From the NCBI GenBank assembly GCA_943704525.1, contig CALSCQ010002315.1, forward strand, positions 1 to 15,539: a stretch of 15,539 nucleotides of DNA, given 5' to 3'. The notes under the pieces are model-generated. The model ran no database searches and was not told where the DNA came from. It worked only from the letters and a program-made list of their open reading frames with translations. This document shows positions 1 to 14,395 of this stretch, in pieces. Both the position numbers and the translations under genes were made by a program. This DNA is from Pigoraptor vietnamica (taxonomy: Eukaryota; Opisthokonta; Filasterea). Position 1 is the first letter of the stretch. Each line of letters begins with the position of its first letter.

Positions 1-112
<112 letters not shown>

Positions 113-240
113 CACACAAAGCCCACACTCAGAATTCATACTGAACACGCACACACACGCAGCCACGTACTGACACGCACACCCACATACAGCCAAGAGT
201 CATTGTACCCAGTCCGGGTATGGTGCGTGGCAGTACTCAC

Positions 241-2406
241 AGTTCCGTGAGGTTGACGAACGCGTCAAAGAAACCGGTGGGAAAGGCGGCGAATTTGTTG
301 ACGCCCAAGTTCCTTCGTGACGCAAACGACCGTGCCAGTGCGGGGGTGATCAGTGAGTCGGAACTGATCAGCATTCGCGCCAGTGCATTCGCGCCAGTGC
401 GGCCCATTACTGACCAAACAGCGCGCACGTGGGAACTCACAATACGGTCAGTTTGGCGGCGACGACGCTCAGAAGGTCGCTCGAAAGCAAGGTGAGCTTG
501 TTGTCGTTCATGTACCTGCCGGCGAACAGAAGAAGGACGGAGCCAGTCAAAAGGTCAGGACTGAGGCGCAGAGGACACGGCAGAAGAAGGACGGGTCACG
601 GGGCTCAAAAGGACTGACTGAGGCACCGAGGAAGAGCTTGACTGAGACATGTCAGTTAGTCTACAGAACAGTGAAGACAACTGAATGCGCTCACAGCTTG
701 GAGAGAGAGACGAGGCGGTCGAAGATGCCGGAACTGAGCTGCGGCGAGGTGAGCTGGTTGTTGTTCAGGTACCTGAATGCAGTGCAGTGCCGGTCGAACA
801 GAAGAAGGACGGGGTCATGATCAGGCCGAGGCTCAAACGGAGGCACAGCAAACAAATGCCTGCCCAGTGCACTTACAGCTCGGTGAGCGAGACGAGGGGA
901 TCGAAGATGCCGGGATCGAGGGACTGGAATTTGCAGCTGTCCAGGCGCCTACCGGCATTAATTTTAGGGTCGCAGGTTAGTCATCCGCCATTCGGAGGTC
1001 TTATGCAACCGCCCAGGCCGAGTATGCCGTGACCTGGGACCTGCATAACTGGCGGCGGCGGGAGCCCAGTTGCGGCAACAGCCGAGAGACTCAAGCCTAT
1101 CTGCCGGCCGAAGCGCACTGAGCGCCAGTGCCGCCGACTCCGACATGAGACGCAACATAGGCATTGACAGTGGACAGACCGAGACGCAACATAGGCAGTG
1201 GACAGACCGAGACTGACGCAACATAGGCAGTGGACAGACCGAGACTGACGCAACATAGGCAGTGGACAGACCGAGACGCAACATAGGCAGCGGACGGAGC
1301 GGACGGACAGCCCGGCAGTGGTTAAAGGCAAGTGCCAACCGTACCCACAGAATCGTCAGGCTCCCAAGACCCGCAAACACGTTGTTCGGCAGGCCGGTAG
1401 CGAACATGTTCCCCGTAAGTGACCTGCGTGATGGCAGTGGCGTCACTCGGCTGAGTCAGCAGCTTGCAAATGCGGTACGGCAGTCCGGCGTGTACTGGGC
1501 GTGTCAGTGCCCTGGTGTTATTAAAACTGACGGACCGCCTTTGACTGACGGATTCTGGACAGCCGGCGCCGAACTCCGACAGTGCCGACAGTGTGACTGT
1601 CAATGGCAAATGACAAGCGTTCACCAGTACTGAGGGATGCGTGACCCGGCTAGCCTGATCCAGTCCAGTACGACTGCGCAGTTTGCCTAAGACGACACGC
1701 CGGCGAGGGCGACGACACGGCTCCGGCAGTAGCGCGCACTTGCAGCGTACTCACAGTGAAGTCAATTGCGTGAGGCCGCTGAAGACGCCGGCGGAAATGG
1801 ACGCGAGGCTCTTGAAAGACCAGTCGCTGAAAAGCGGGTTGGGATCGACGGTAAGAATAAATTCCATTGGTCGGCGAACAGCCTAGCGCCTGCGCACAGT
1901 CACTCTACACTGAGGTGCACACATACACTCGGCTGACTGCCCAGTTAAAGACTGATGCAAACTGAAGCGGTCAAGACCGGGGCAACCGAAAAGTCCGGCA
2001 AAAGACACAACCACAGCAACGGTGAAACAGGGCACAGTTGGCGTCACTTGGCGTCTGCACGACCCTCAGGTGAGTGTGAGACGCAAGGCCGCCGGGGCCT
2101 GCGTGGCGGCCGCGCCATATGTCATCCGTCGGCACAATTAACTCACATAATCTTGACGGTGGTTGGCGCGGCAAAATCGCACGCGCTGACCACATAGCCC
2201 GCGGTGTTGTTGCCGGCGCACGTGCACGGATAGGGACACTCCGCCGCGGCGATATCGACTACGGACGCAAGGACCACCACAGCCGCAACGGCTGAGACAG
2301 CAAGCCGCGACGCAACGTCGATGTGACCAGTCGATTTGCGATTGAGCCGTCCAGTGTACTGCAGTCGGCGTCCATGGCCGGGGTGTGCGAGCGACATCGT
2401 ATCCAT
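241..2406 (-). CDS. Leucine-rich-repeat protein, secreted or membrane, 5' part (partial)
   Basis: Seven exons, read on the minus strand: 2406-2147, 1826-1755, 1423-1349, 948-877, 772-695, 515-441, 312-241. About 235 residues are visible; the rest lies beyond the left edge. Exon 1 encodes a basic N-terminus, a hydrophobic signal segment (about residues 35-51) and a cap with the LRRNT pattern C57-x3-C61-x-C63-x12-C76, including an NNT glycosylation sequon. Each later exon (72, 75, 72, 78, 75, 72 nt) encodes exactly one 24-26-residue LRR, such as LRLDSCKF followed by PGIFDPLVSLTEL. Every junction splits a Leu or Ile codon after its second base (phase 2). Acceptors are mostly CAG, but TAG before the 948 exon and AAG before the 312 exon. 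The start at 2406 is uncertain: in-frame ATGs also occur at 2532 and 2397, and a further upstream exon is possible. Extracellular LRRs of this kind usually bind ligands; the C-terminal class (receptor, GPCR, kinase, anchored) cannot be seen. The cap-to-LRR reading is firm, the function is inference. Confidence 0.82.
1149..1302. repeat. Intronic tandem repeat, five copies of a 28-34 bp unit
   Basis: Copies begin with GACGCAACATAGGCA at 1149, 1183, 1215, 1247 and 1275, giving periods of 34, 32, 32 and 28. The body is AGTGGACAGACCGAGA, with or without CTGA at the unit boundary. The last copy decays into a GGACGGAGC run. The array lies inside the 949-1348 intron of the LRR gene. No coding role is seen. 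Confidence 0.92.
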
Positions 2407-2490
2407 CGCCGGGCGTACGAGTCGCCAGCAGACGTCGCACGCGTTGACTGAGGCGTCAATACACGCAGTCCGGGCTATCAGTAATCCGGT

Positions 2491-2503
2491 GATTATAATT
2501 ATC
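2491..2503 (-). promoter_or_regulatory. TATA-like element upstream of the LRR gene
   Basis: The near-palindrome GATTATAATTATC contains TATAAT on the minus strand, about 90 bases upstream of the ATG at 2406, in otherwise GC-rich sequence. If it is a real TATA box, the upstream in-frame ATG at 2532 would not be transcribed. Weak evidence: a short AT motif only. Confidence 0.22.
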
Positions 2504-2532
2504 GGTCGTGACTCCGTGCTACTGCCGTGCAC

Positions 2533-3395
2533 CGGCCGCCGGCGAGCAATGACTCGGTTTTTTCCCAGTCGCTGCCTCGCCCGTTACGACCAGTACTGAG
2601 GGCTCTCTTGACTTCGATTCCCCAAAGTGCAATCGTGTTGCATGTCTCCGACGCGTGTCTGCAGTGGCTGCAAGGGCGCGAGCTCCGGGTGAGTCGCACC
2701 TCAGTGTCGGGTAGCAGAGAACGCGGTGTCAATGTGGGCGTCTCCGTACTAAATTCACTGCCTGAGTCTCAGTATGCATTTTGTATGAGGCCCGTTTTTA
2801 TTTTTTTTAATTTCCCATTGTTGACGAACAAAAGCATTAAAAGGGTTTCAAAAAATGCCTAAAAATGGTTGCGTGATTCCAATTCGTGAGTACGGGCTGC
2901 CACAGACTGTCACACACGTGTGTTAGGCCCTATGACGGATGCACGTCCGGGTTCGAATCCGCACTGCAACACATCGACAGCACTTTTCAGCCCCTGCGAT
3001 CTTCCTTTTCTTAGACCACCGTGAGCGATGGCGGCCACGCATGCACTCGCGAGGGGTAGCGTGCATTTTTAAAGCAATCGTCCAGACATCAAACTCGAGT
3101 ATTATTACGCACCCGGCACGCTGTTTACATGTTGCGCACGCTCACATAGCGGGTGAACGTGCCGTTGCGTGCCGACAGCAGTCATGGGCGCTTGGCAGCG
3201 GAACACCCGCGCCAAAACCCACTCACAGGTGGCAAAAACGACAACACAACCACTGATGGGACGAACGGAGAAAGGAGGCAAAACGCACGCAACGCGGATG
3301 GGAGAGCTGAGACACGGGTTGATGACAGCGCTGTCGGACACCGGCGCACTGCAGCCGAATACATGCGGCAGTGTAGACGCGTACGTGCGTGGTGC
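2533..3395. other. Intergenic region: LRR-gene upstream and kinesin 3' flank
   Basis: No convincing exon on either strand. The segment at about 2790-2870 is AT-rich and contains AATAAA on the minus strand (reverse complement near 2797), about 600 bases beyond the kinesin stop, so it is an unproven polyadenylation candidate. Open frames of 70-115 codons here lack family resemblance. A perfect RNA polymerase III B-box string at 2950-2960 has no foldable tRNA around it. Confidence 0.5.
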
Positions 3396-7765
<4,370 letters not shown>

Positions 7766-8595
7766 CTTCGTCTCGCGGCGCACTTACCTCGTACCAACGA
7801 CTACTAAACTGAGACTAACTGAGGCTAACACCGACGATAACTGCGTCGTTATGGGCGGTGCCTTGAAGACGCTTGGCGTGAAGGGCGTTGGAGGAAGTGG
7901 CGTGTGTGCGCGATGACGTTGGGTGTGCGTTGTGTGTGTGTGGAGCGGAATGAAAGTGGTGGTCACCATTTTTTTTTGAAATTTGCCGGCCACCCGTTTA
8001 GCCGATTTTCAAATTGTGAAACCAAGTGCATTATCTATACAGTCTCCATCTTCCCTTAAAAAATTCAAACAAGATATGGATTAATATATGCATACTCACT
8101 GGTCGATTCCTTACACAATTTCATCGGATATGAAATACTAACTCGCCGCGGCGCCATACTCAAGGCAGTAGGAGCAAACGCCGGCGAACGGGGCGTTAAT
8201 CAGCGACAACCCGTACTGCAGTCGGCGAGTGCAGGCGAGGCCACTCACGTGCGACAGTTCCAACAACGGACGGCTGGGCCTGGGTGTCGGTGTTCGCGCC
8301 GGCGTGTGCGTCACTCTATTGGGGCTCGTAACTACGAATGCAACGACGACATCGAAGAGCCGCTGCTGTCGGGAGAGACGAAAGATCGGGGACTCCTGCG
8401 GCCCACATCATACGGCCATCGCCCGAGAGGCTCCGCCGTTAAGGCCAAGGCATCCTTTGACGCACTATACATATATGCACTACACTGTTGCTTGGCGCTG
8501 GCTTTGCGTCCGTCGGCGAGGCAGTTCGGAGTATCGCCGAGGGCGTCATCAGCGAAAGGCTGTCAACGTCGCCTGGACCCGTCGCCGGCGTGCAC
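7766..8595. other. Spacer between kinesin start and LMBD2 3' end
   Basis: The AT-rich part (about 7965-8140) contains a nine-T run and a minus-strand TATAGATAAT string near 8027-8036, a possible but unproven kinesin promoter element. Coding-strand GTAAGT at 7788-7783 could be a 5' non-coding donor, but no matching acceptor was found. The part at about 8148-8590 is GC-rich with C/G-ending codons in some frames on both strands (see findings), yet no family is recognisable, so no gene is called. Confidence 0.45.
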
Positions 8596-8828
8596 AAACA
8601 GTACGCACACACGCACAAACACGCACACGCACACGCACACAGGCACACAGGCACAAACACTCACACGCACACACGCACAAACAGTCGCACGCACACACGC
8701 ACAAACAGTCGCACGCACACACGCACGCACACACGCACAAACAGTCGCACGCACACACGCACAAACAGTCGCACGCACACACGCACGCACACGCACACAA
8801 GCACAAACAGTCACACGCACACACACTC
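8596..8828. repeat. CA-rich minisatellite with a 24-bp unit
   Basis: The unit GCACAAACAGTCGCACGCAC + ACAC (24 bp) occurs at 8675, 8699, 8735 and 8759. The two pairs are separated by a 12-bp half unit (8723-8734), giving a 60-bp higher-order period. Flanks are simple CA/CG sequence. It lies just downstream of the LMBD2 stop, so probably in its 3' UTR or 3' flank. All units are multiples of three and stop-free, which creates long false open frames on both strands. Confidence 0.92.
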
Positions 8829-8929
8829 TCGCTTGCAGCCCACAAACGACACACTTTGACAGTTTTTCCATCTTCAGTGGCAACGCCCGCAACGCGCACG
8901 CAAACGCAATCCAAGCAACAAACGTCCCC

Positions 8930-9218
8930 TCACACGTCATCGAACAGGTTCCGCGGCGCACCAGACCTCCGGCTGCTTCCCGTCGCACGCCTGTCCCAAT
9001 TCGAATCCGAGTCGGCGTCGCGACCAGCGCGACGGCGCGAGGATGTGTCCCAACCACTGCTTGAGCCCTGGTCGTCGTCGTCGTCAAAGCGTCGGCGGGT
9101 CGACGGCTCGGGCCGGCTGCGGCGCGACGCTCGCGAATCGTAATCGAAGCTAGTGTCGCGCGCTGAGGATTGCGAACACGACGCACGTGTAAACAAAAGA
9201 TCAGAGGGGTGAAGAGGC

Positions 9219-9282
<64 letters not shown>

Positions 9283-12200
9283 CACACACGCACACACACA
9301 CACACACACAGAGAGAGTGTCACGAACTGAGGTCTCTCACTCACGCAAACGTACGAAAGGACCATGCCCACCTTTGCCGCCAATAAAGTCGTCCACGTCA
9401 ATGCGCACGTTCAAATTGTCGTCGACAATGTCGTTGTCGTGGCCCAACACGGGCTCGTCCTCCACCGCCGAGAGCAGCTCGATCGCCTGGTCGCGGTCGC
9501 TGCCCTTCTTTCCAAACCCAAATCGCGAAAAGAAGCCGCCGCCGAACGACTTCTTCGCCTTCGACGGCTCCTCTCCGCGCGTGGCAAGCGTCGACGGGCC
9601 GGCGCCGCTGTCCCGTCCGCTGCGTCCGGACATGTCGACGGAATCCGCGACGCTGCTCGCGCCGTCGTCGTAGTCATCGCGCAGCTTGACAAAGCGGGAG
9701 CCGCTGCCCTTCGGCTTGCGATCGCCCGTGCGGTCGCTGCGGTCGTAATCGCGCTCGCTGGTGCCTGTCGCCTCTGCACGGGAGACGCGCACAGCCGCAC
9801 GGTCCTCGCGATCGCGGTCCTTGCCGAGGCCAAAACGACGCTGCGCACAATCACATGTCGAATCAGTGGAAGAGACTTGGACGCACTTGCGCACGAACAG
9901 AACGGCCATGCGACTCCGCAGACTGCACGGCAAGGCACAATAACTCACGCTGCTGAGCGAATTCTCGGACGACGCCTCGGGGTCCTTGAGCGCCCTCTCG
10001 CGCGTTCGCCTCTCTGCAACACACGAAGGAAGAAGAATAACGTGAGTGGAAATCGCGTCGTCGACCTCAAACACCACACATGCGTGCGCCGTTGGAAAAT
10101 GTCGCCGGTCGTCTTGACTTCACACAGCGCCAAAAGCCTGTGACCATCCTGTGACAGCAGACGGTAACCCACCGCGGCTGAGGAGCTGCTTGCCCTCGTT
10201 AATCTGGTCGGTCGCCTGCGTGTCGTCGATGTAGGTCGAGAACCCGAGGTATGACAGGAACCGCGCGCACGCGTGGAAATACGCCGTCACAGCGAAGACG
10301 AGCGTGCAGATCGGGAAGTAAACGTTGAAGCCCTTGTCGATGAACGCCACGACGTCCTGCGTGCCCATAATCTGCGCGGCAAGGGCCACAAAAAGTGAGG
10401 TGCAATCCCATTATGAATGCACGCACGCACACACCTTCTCCCCCGCCCCCCCCACAACAACAACCACCACACAAGCGAACACCTACACCCATGGTTCTTT
10501 ACGCACCTGCACAAACGCAGTCTGCGTGTTGAGGCTGTCCGAAGCGACGTTCAAATGGGACGCGCTGAGAAAATTGAGGCCGAGGGGCACCGTGAGACGC
10601 GAGAGAAAGAGCGCGCTGAAGCAGAGCGAGCTGTCGTCCGTCTGCTGGAGAGGCACGAGGTGGTAAAAGTTGAAGAAGCGTATCCGGAACAGCGTCGAGT
10701 ACGACGTCAGGCACATGTACGCGAGGAAGATTATCGAGAGAATCTGCGCGGTGGTAGGAACATAGGGGGCGTTAGCAGCTAGCAAAGCTGAGATGCAACG
10801 ATGGGCGGACAATTCACACGCCATGTGAGATCGACGCGAAACACCGGCAAGTACGGGCGCAGGTCGCTGTTAAGCACTCATAGCGAATGGAAACGCAGTT
10901 GAAAGGAGAGGGGGGAAATGCCGACACACACGGGAGAGGGCGCAAGCGCAGAGCGGCGAGAGGACGCACCTCGACCTGAAAGTAGAGGTGGAGCGTCTGA
11001 ATCTTGTCCATAACGATGGCGAGGATTGAGAGCCGCGGGCTGTTACACCAGAACGTAACCTCCGACCAGATGATGACGACCGACATGACGCTCAGCACAA
11101 ACCACACGGCCAGCGACAGCAGCGGGCGCAGGTTCACGAGCCACACGCGCTCTGCGGGAAAACAGAGGGAGAGAGAGGAGAAGACGATGAGGCACTGACC
11201 ACGTGACAACGAGGATGAACGAAGTCAAGAAGGAGCACAGAAAATGCCAACGAAAGTACATGCTGTCGCAATTAAAAAACCAGTGCTCAAGAGCGATGAA
11301 CCGACGCAAACGCCCACCGAAGAACTCGATGACGGGCGCCAGGAACGTGCGGCGAGGCGGACTGAGCGTCCGGCGGAATCGCCAGCCGGCCGTCTGCTTG
11401 TTCGCGAGAATTTCCTCCAGCTCAAACGCGTGGTCGACGCACTGACGCCACTGCGCCTCGATCCGCTTCAAGTTCTTGCACCCGCGAAGCACGCGCCGGT
11501 GCAGCGCCGTCAGCGACTTGAGCGTGATGGGGTCGTCGTCGTCCGCCACCGTCCGGCGGCTCTTTCCGTCGTCCCCGGCGCTGGCGCTCGCACCGAGTGG
11601 GCGGGACGTGCGAATGAGGTGCCCAAAGCCGTTTGCGGTCGCCTTCATGAGGATTTCGTCGACGTACACGCGGAGAGAGTCGTGGAACGGCACGCGGTCG
11701 GCCGTCCTGCTCACGTCGCGCATCACTTCCTCCATGTCCGCCTCTTCCTCGTCCTGCATTGGAGCACACATGACAGGCGTGACTGTGAGCGGTGCATGAA
11801 AACAGGACTTGGAACCAAAGCGAAGCAACGTTGCAAGCAAACGACATGCTCGTCGAATCTCCAACAGCTTTCCACACACACCCATTCGGCGCGAAGCTTG
11901 CTGGCAGTGAACTGCTCGTGGCGGAGGCGGTACTCGGTGCGCCAGTGGTCGAATATGGCGCGCGGAATTTCGACGAGGCCGACGCCCATCAGCACTATGA
12001 GAAGGAAGAGGCCCCACGTGTTCGATGCGGCAATCGCAATCCCCATCACGCTCGACCTGCGTACCGCGCACAGTGAGCGGGTGGGTGTGAGGCGTGCAGG
12101 GGAAGGATCGTATTCTTGTGTTGGAACTCGGACGTCCAGATACAAGAGTAAGTGCGCGCGGGGGCATGTGCGTGCGCGCGCGCGCGTGTGTGTGTGTGTG

Positions 12201-13498
12201 TGTGTTTCTCATCCCATTCGCCAACGACGCCAAAGAACGTCCATACGGCGAAGTGACGCGCACGCACATGGTGAGCTTGCCCGCTGCGATGAGGTAGATG
12301 AAGAACCCGCCAAAAATGAGTCCGACGGAGAGGTAAATGAGGAGGTTCTCCTTGATCGACGTGCGCATCTTTTGCCAGAAGGTGAAGTCGCCGCAGTCGA
12401 CGTATGTCTGGAGCACGGGCAGAATGACCCTGCCGAGAGAATAGGCGCGAGTGCACAGAGGGTGAGAACTCCGCCCCACTGTTCTACGTCAGTGGATTGC
12501 ACAACTACACCGCAACACGTATTATGCACGCATGCACACACACACGCCGCCCACATACATACATACATACGAGTGTAACAAGGTATAGAGCTCTGCACGC
12601 GATAAGCATGCGCGACCAGCATCATACCATGTGAGAAGCTGCGACGACCAGTAAATGACCTTCCAGACGAACACGAGAATATTGCTCCCAATGTACGTCC
12701 ACGGCTCCTCGCACTTGCTGGACGCGGGCGTCGGCACAAACGGCGACGACGACCCAGTCGGTGCTGACGTCTTGTTCGCAGGGTCCGTTCCATTCGCAGT
12801 GAAAGTGGGAGTCGGCGTGACCGTCTCCGTGTCCAGCTCCGTGTGCGACGCGGACCCATGCACTGCATCCGTCGTGGAACTCACTTGCGGCACGATTGTC
12901 GTGCTCGATGAAAGCAACTCTGCCGTGGTCGTGTTGCCAACCGATGGGTCTGTGTCCGGGGCCACGATTGTGCTCGTGGGAGATGCCGGCGGTACGAGAG
13001 ACGACGTCGGGGACGCCGACGTGGAAAGTGAGCTCGATTGAGGAGGATCATCACGCCGCTGGCGAATATTGCTGGCTGTGGGATTATATGTCGACGACAC
13101 GGACTGTGTCGGCGTCGCAAGCACCGTGGTGGACGACAACGCCGGCGCCCATGTTGTCGCGGACGGCTTGGCGGTGAACGTCGGAAACACCACGTTTTCG
13201 GACTGAAGGCAGTTCGTGTAGAGCGTCTGCGCCCATGACGCACCACACCGCACACTTAGTCCACGGGTGCGACACAGGGTGCGCAGATCGCGAGGGTTCA
13301 TCCAACCACAGCGCACGCACTCACCGACGAGATGTCCATGGGCAGGAGAACGACGACCGCGCAGCACAAGTACCATGTAATGTAGACGGATGCCGTGACG
13401 TACCACGGGGTCGTGCGAATGTTCGAATAGCGGTGCTGGATCAGCCCCACTATGATGGCAACGCCTGCCGAGGCCAAAATGGCGCCCAGGACAGCCAT
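8930..13498 (-). CDS. LMBD2 / LMBRD2-like multi-pass membrane protein, complete
   Basis: Eleven exons on the minus strand: 13498-13325, 13226-12628, 12429-12268, 12056-11882, 11753-11318, 11151-10970, 10743-10507, 10371-10173, 10013-9949, 9840-9372, 9162-8930. They join to 976 residues; human LMBRD2 has about 695. The protein follows LMBRD2 throughout: N-terminal helix plus HRY, TM2 ending LLPMDIS, EPWTYI (233-237 region), SSQLLTW, NTWGLFLL and GLVEIP (TM5, about 315-340), an acidic DEEEADMEEVM cytosolic loop, VVIIWSE (TM6), STLFRIR, LGLNFL, TDQINEGKQLL, IELLSAVEDEP and the C-terminus NLFDDV. About nine membrane helices are expected for the family. LMBD2 proteins are poorly characterised; mammalian LMBRD2 has been linked to GPCR signalling. 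Extra length comes from a 165-residue Ser/Thr/Pro-rich insert between C64 and C230 and from a longer Arg/Asp/Ser-rich cytosolic tail. The start is the first Met before TM1, as in homologues. Identification is very firm. Confidence 0.94.
9219..9317. repeat. (CA)n(GA)n microsatellite in LMBD2 intron 10
   Basis: About 46 CA units with three G interruptions, then (GA)3-4. It occupies nearly half of the 9163-9371 intron. On the coding strand it reads GT-rich. Confidence 0.96.
12170..12205. repeat. (CG)n(TG)n microsatellite in LMBD2 intron 3
   Basis: GTGCGTG, then about six CG units, then about eleven TG units, inside the 12057-12267 intron. The alternating purine-pyrimidine CG/TG run is of the type that can adopt left-handed DNA. 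Confidence 0.9.
12534..12571. repeat. (CA)n and (CATA)n tracts in LMBD2 intron 2
   Basis: Six CA units, then CGCCGCC, then about five CATA units, in the 12430-12627 intron. Confidence 0.88.
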
Positions 13499-14395
13499 GA
13501 TGCCGAGGGGGGGCTGCGCGCCACGCGAGTGCCCCGAGCGAACGAGCGTGGCGCAGTCGGCGGACAGAGGGAGTTACGTGACCGCAAGAATGGTTTGCAT
13601 CAGATGCTCAACCCGCCGTTCGTGAGCGCGCGTTTGAAAGTGACAACGCGCTGCGAATACAGAGTTGCGTCGGCAGTATGGTGCTGCGTCGTAAGTAATC
13701 TATCGCAAAGGAGACAGCGCTTCACGCAAATGTGTGTGCGTGCGTGCGCCCACTGACGGCACTTCCCACACACCCTGAGCAAAAAACATCTGAAGTGGAA
13801 CGTGATCACCACCCGATTTAAATCGTCCCGGGACTCCCAATGTGAACTGTCCAACTATTTTCGACGGAATTTCCGCTTGTATTTCAATCTAAAGATCCCT
13901 CTGTCCAGGGCTTGTCAAAATATAACCGAGACCTCGCATAAATTTGAATCGAAATTTCCTTCCCTTGCATCAAGAGCGCACCTTTGCTTGCATACAGTAA
14001 TGTCCGCGGACAGTGTCATGTGGTGTGTTCTGCCGTCGGCTGCCCCACCCAATGGCTGTCGCGCCCGGCGGTGACGCAGTGCCGCAAATGGCTTCCGTTT
14101 GAACGAAACTTCCATGCTTCCAACGCCTTTTATCTTGGCGGTACTCTCTCTCTTCGCGAGTGTGTTCGCATGCATTGTTGAGCGTTGAGAGTGGCTGAAG
14201 TTGGGATTGGGTTATCTCATTTTCGCTGATAACACAAAAGAGCTTATTTTTCGCGTGTCGGAGGCGCTCGTCTTAAGTGCCTTTCTTTTCCTCTTTCTCT
14301 TAGTCTCGCACACTCGCGCTATACGCGGCTTTCCCCTCTCTCGAAACGGGACGAAGGAGCCCAACATAGGACAGCCGACGGCCAAAGCGGGAGCG
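13499..14395. promoter_or_regulatory. Divergent intergenic region between LMBD2 and the TOM1-like gene
   Basis: The only head-to-head arrangement in the window: 897 bp separate the two ATGs. It holds a G-run next to the LMBD2 start (GGGGGGG near 13507), an AT-rich core at about 13790-13960 and a pyrimidine-rich stretch at about 14280-14305 ending in CTTAG, which could be a 5' UTR intron acceptor for the plus-strand gene. No exon was recognised. A shared bidirectional promoter is inference from spacing. Confidence 0.5.

Noticed and set aside
1149-1302. CRISPR-like array
   Set aside because: The units are contiguous 28-34 bp tandem copies without unique spacers, inside an intron of a eukaryotic gene.
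1424-1754. A further LRR exon hidden in the 331-nt gap between the first two LRR exons
   Set aside because: No minus-strand segment shows the LxxL...F..L..L pattern between usable splice sites, and the two flanking exons already join in phase.
2867-2972. Possible tRNA or tRNA-derived element: perfect B-box string GGTTCGAATCC at 2950-2960 and a five-base pairing GTTGC/GCAAC around it
   Set aside because: The T stem does not pair beyond two bases in the canonical register, there is no D arm or A-box match at the right distance, and no anticodon stem can be drawn.
8229-9143. Long plus-strand open frames (over 270 codons) rich in His-Thr-Lys-Gln repeats
   Set aside because: The length comes from the stop-free 24-bp minisatellite, and the frames run antisense through the last LMBD2 exon, which is firmly supported by homology.
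11244-12578. A 444-codon plus-strand open frame
   Set aside because: It is antisense to LMBD2 exons 3 to 5, has no recognisable motifs and ends in microsatellite sequence. It is a shadow of C/G-ending codons on the other strand.
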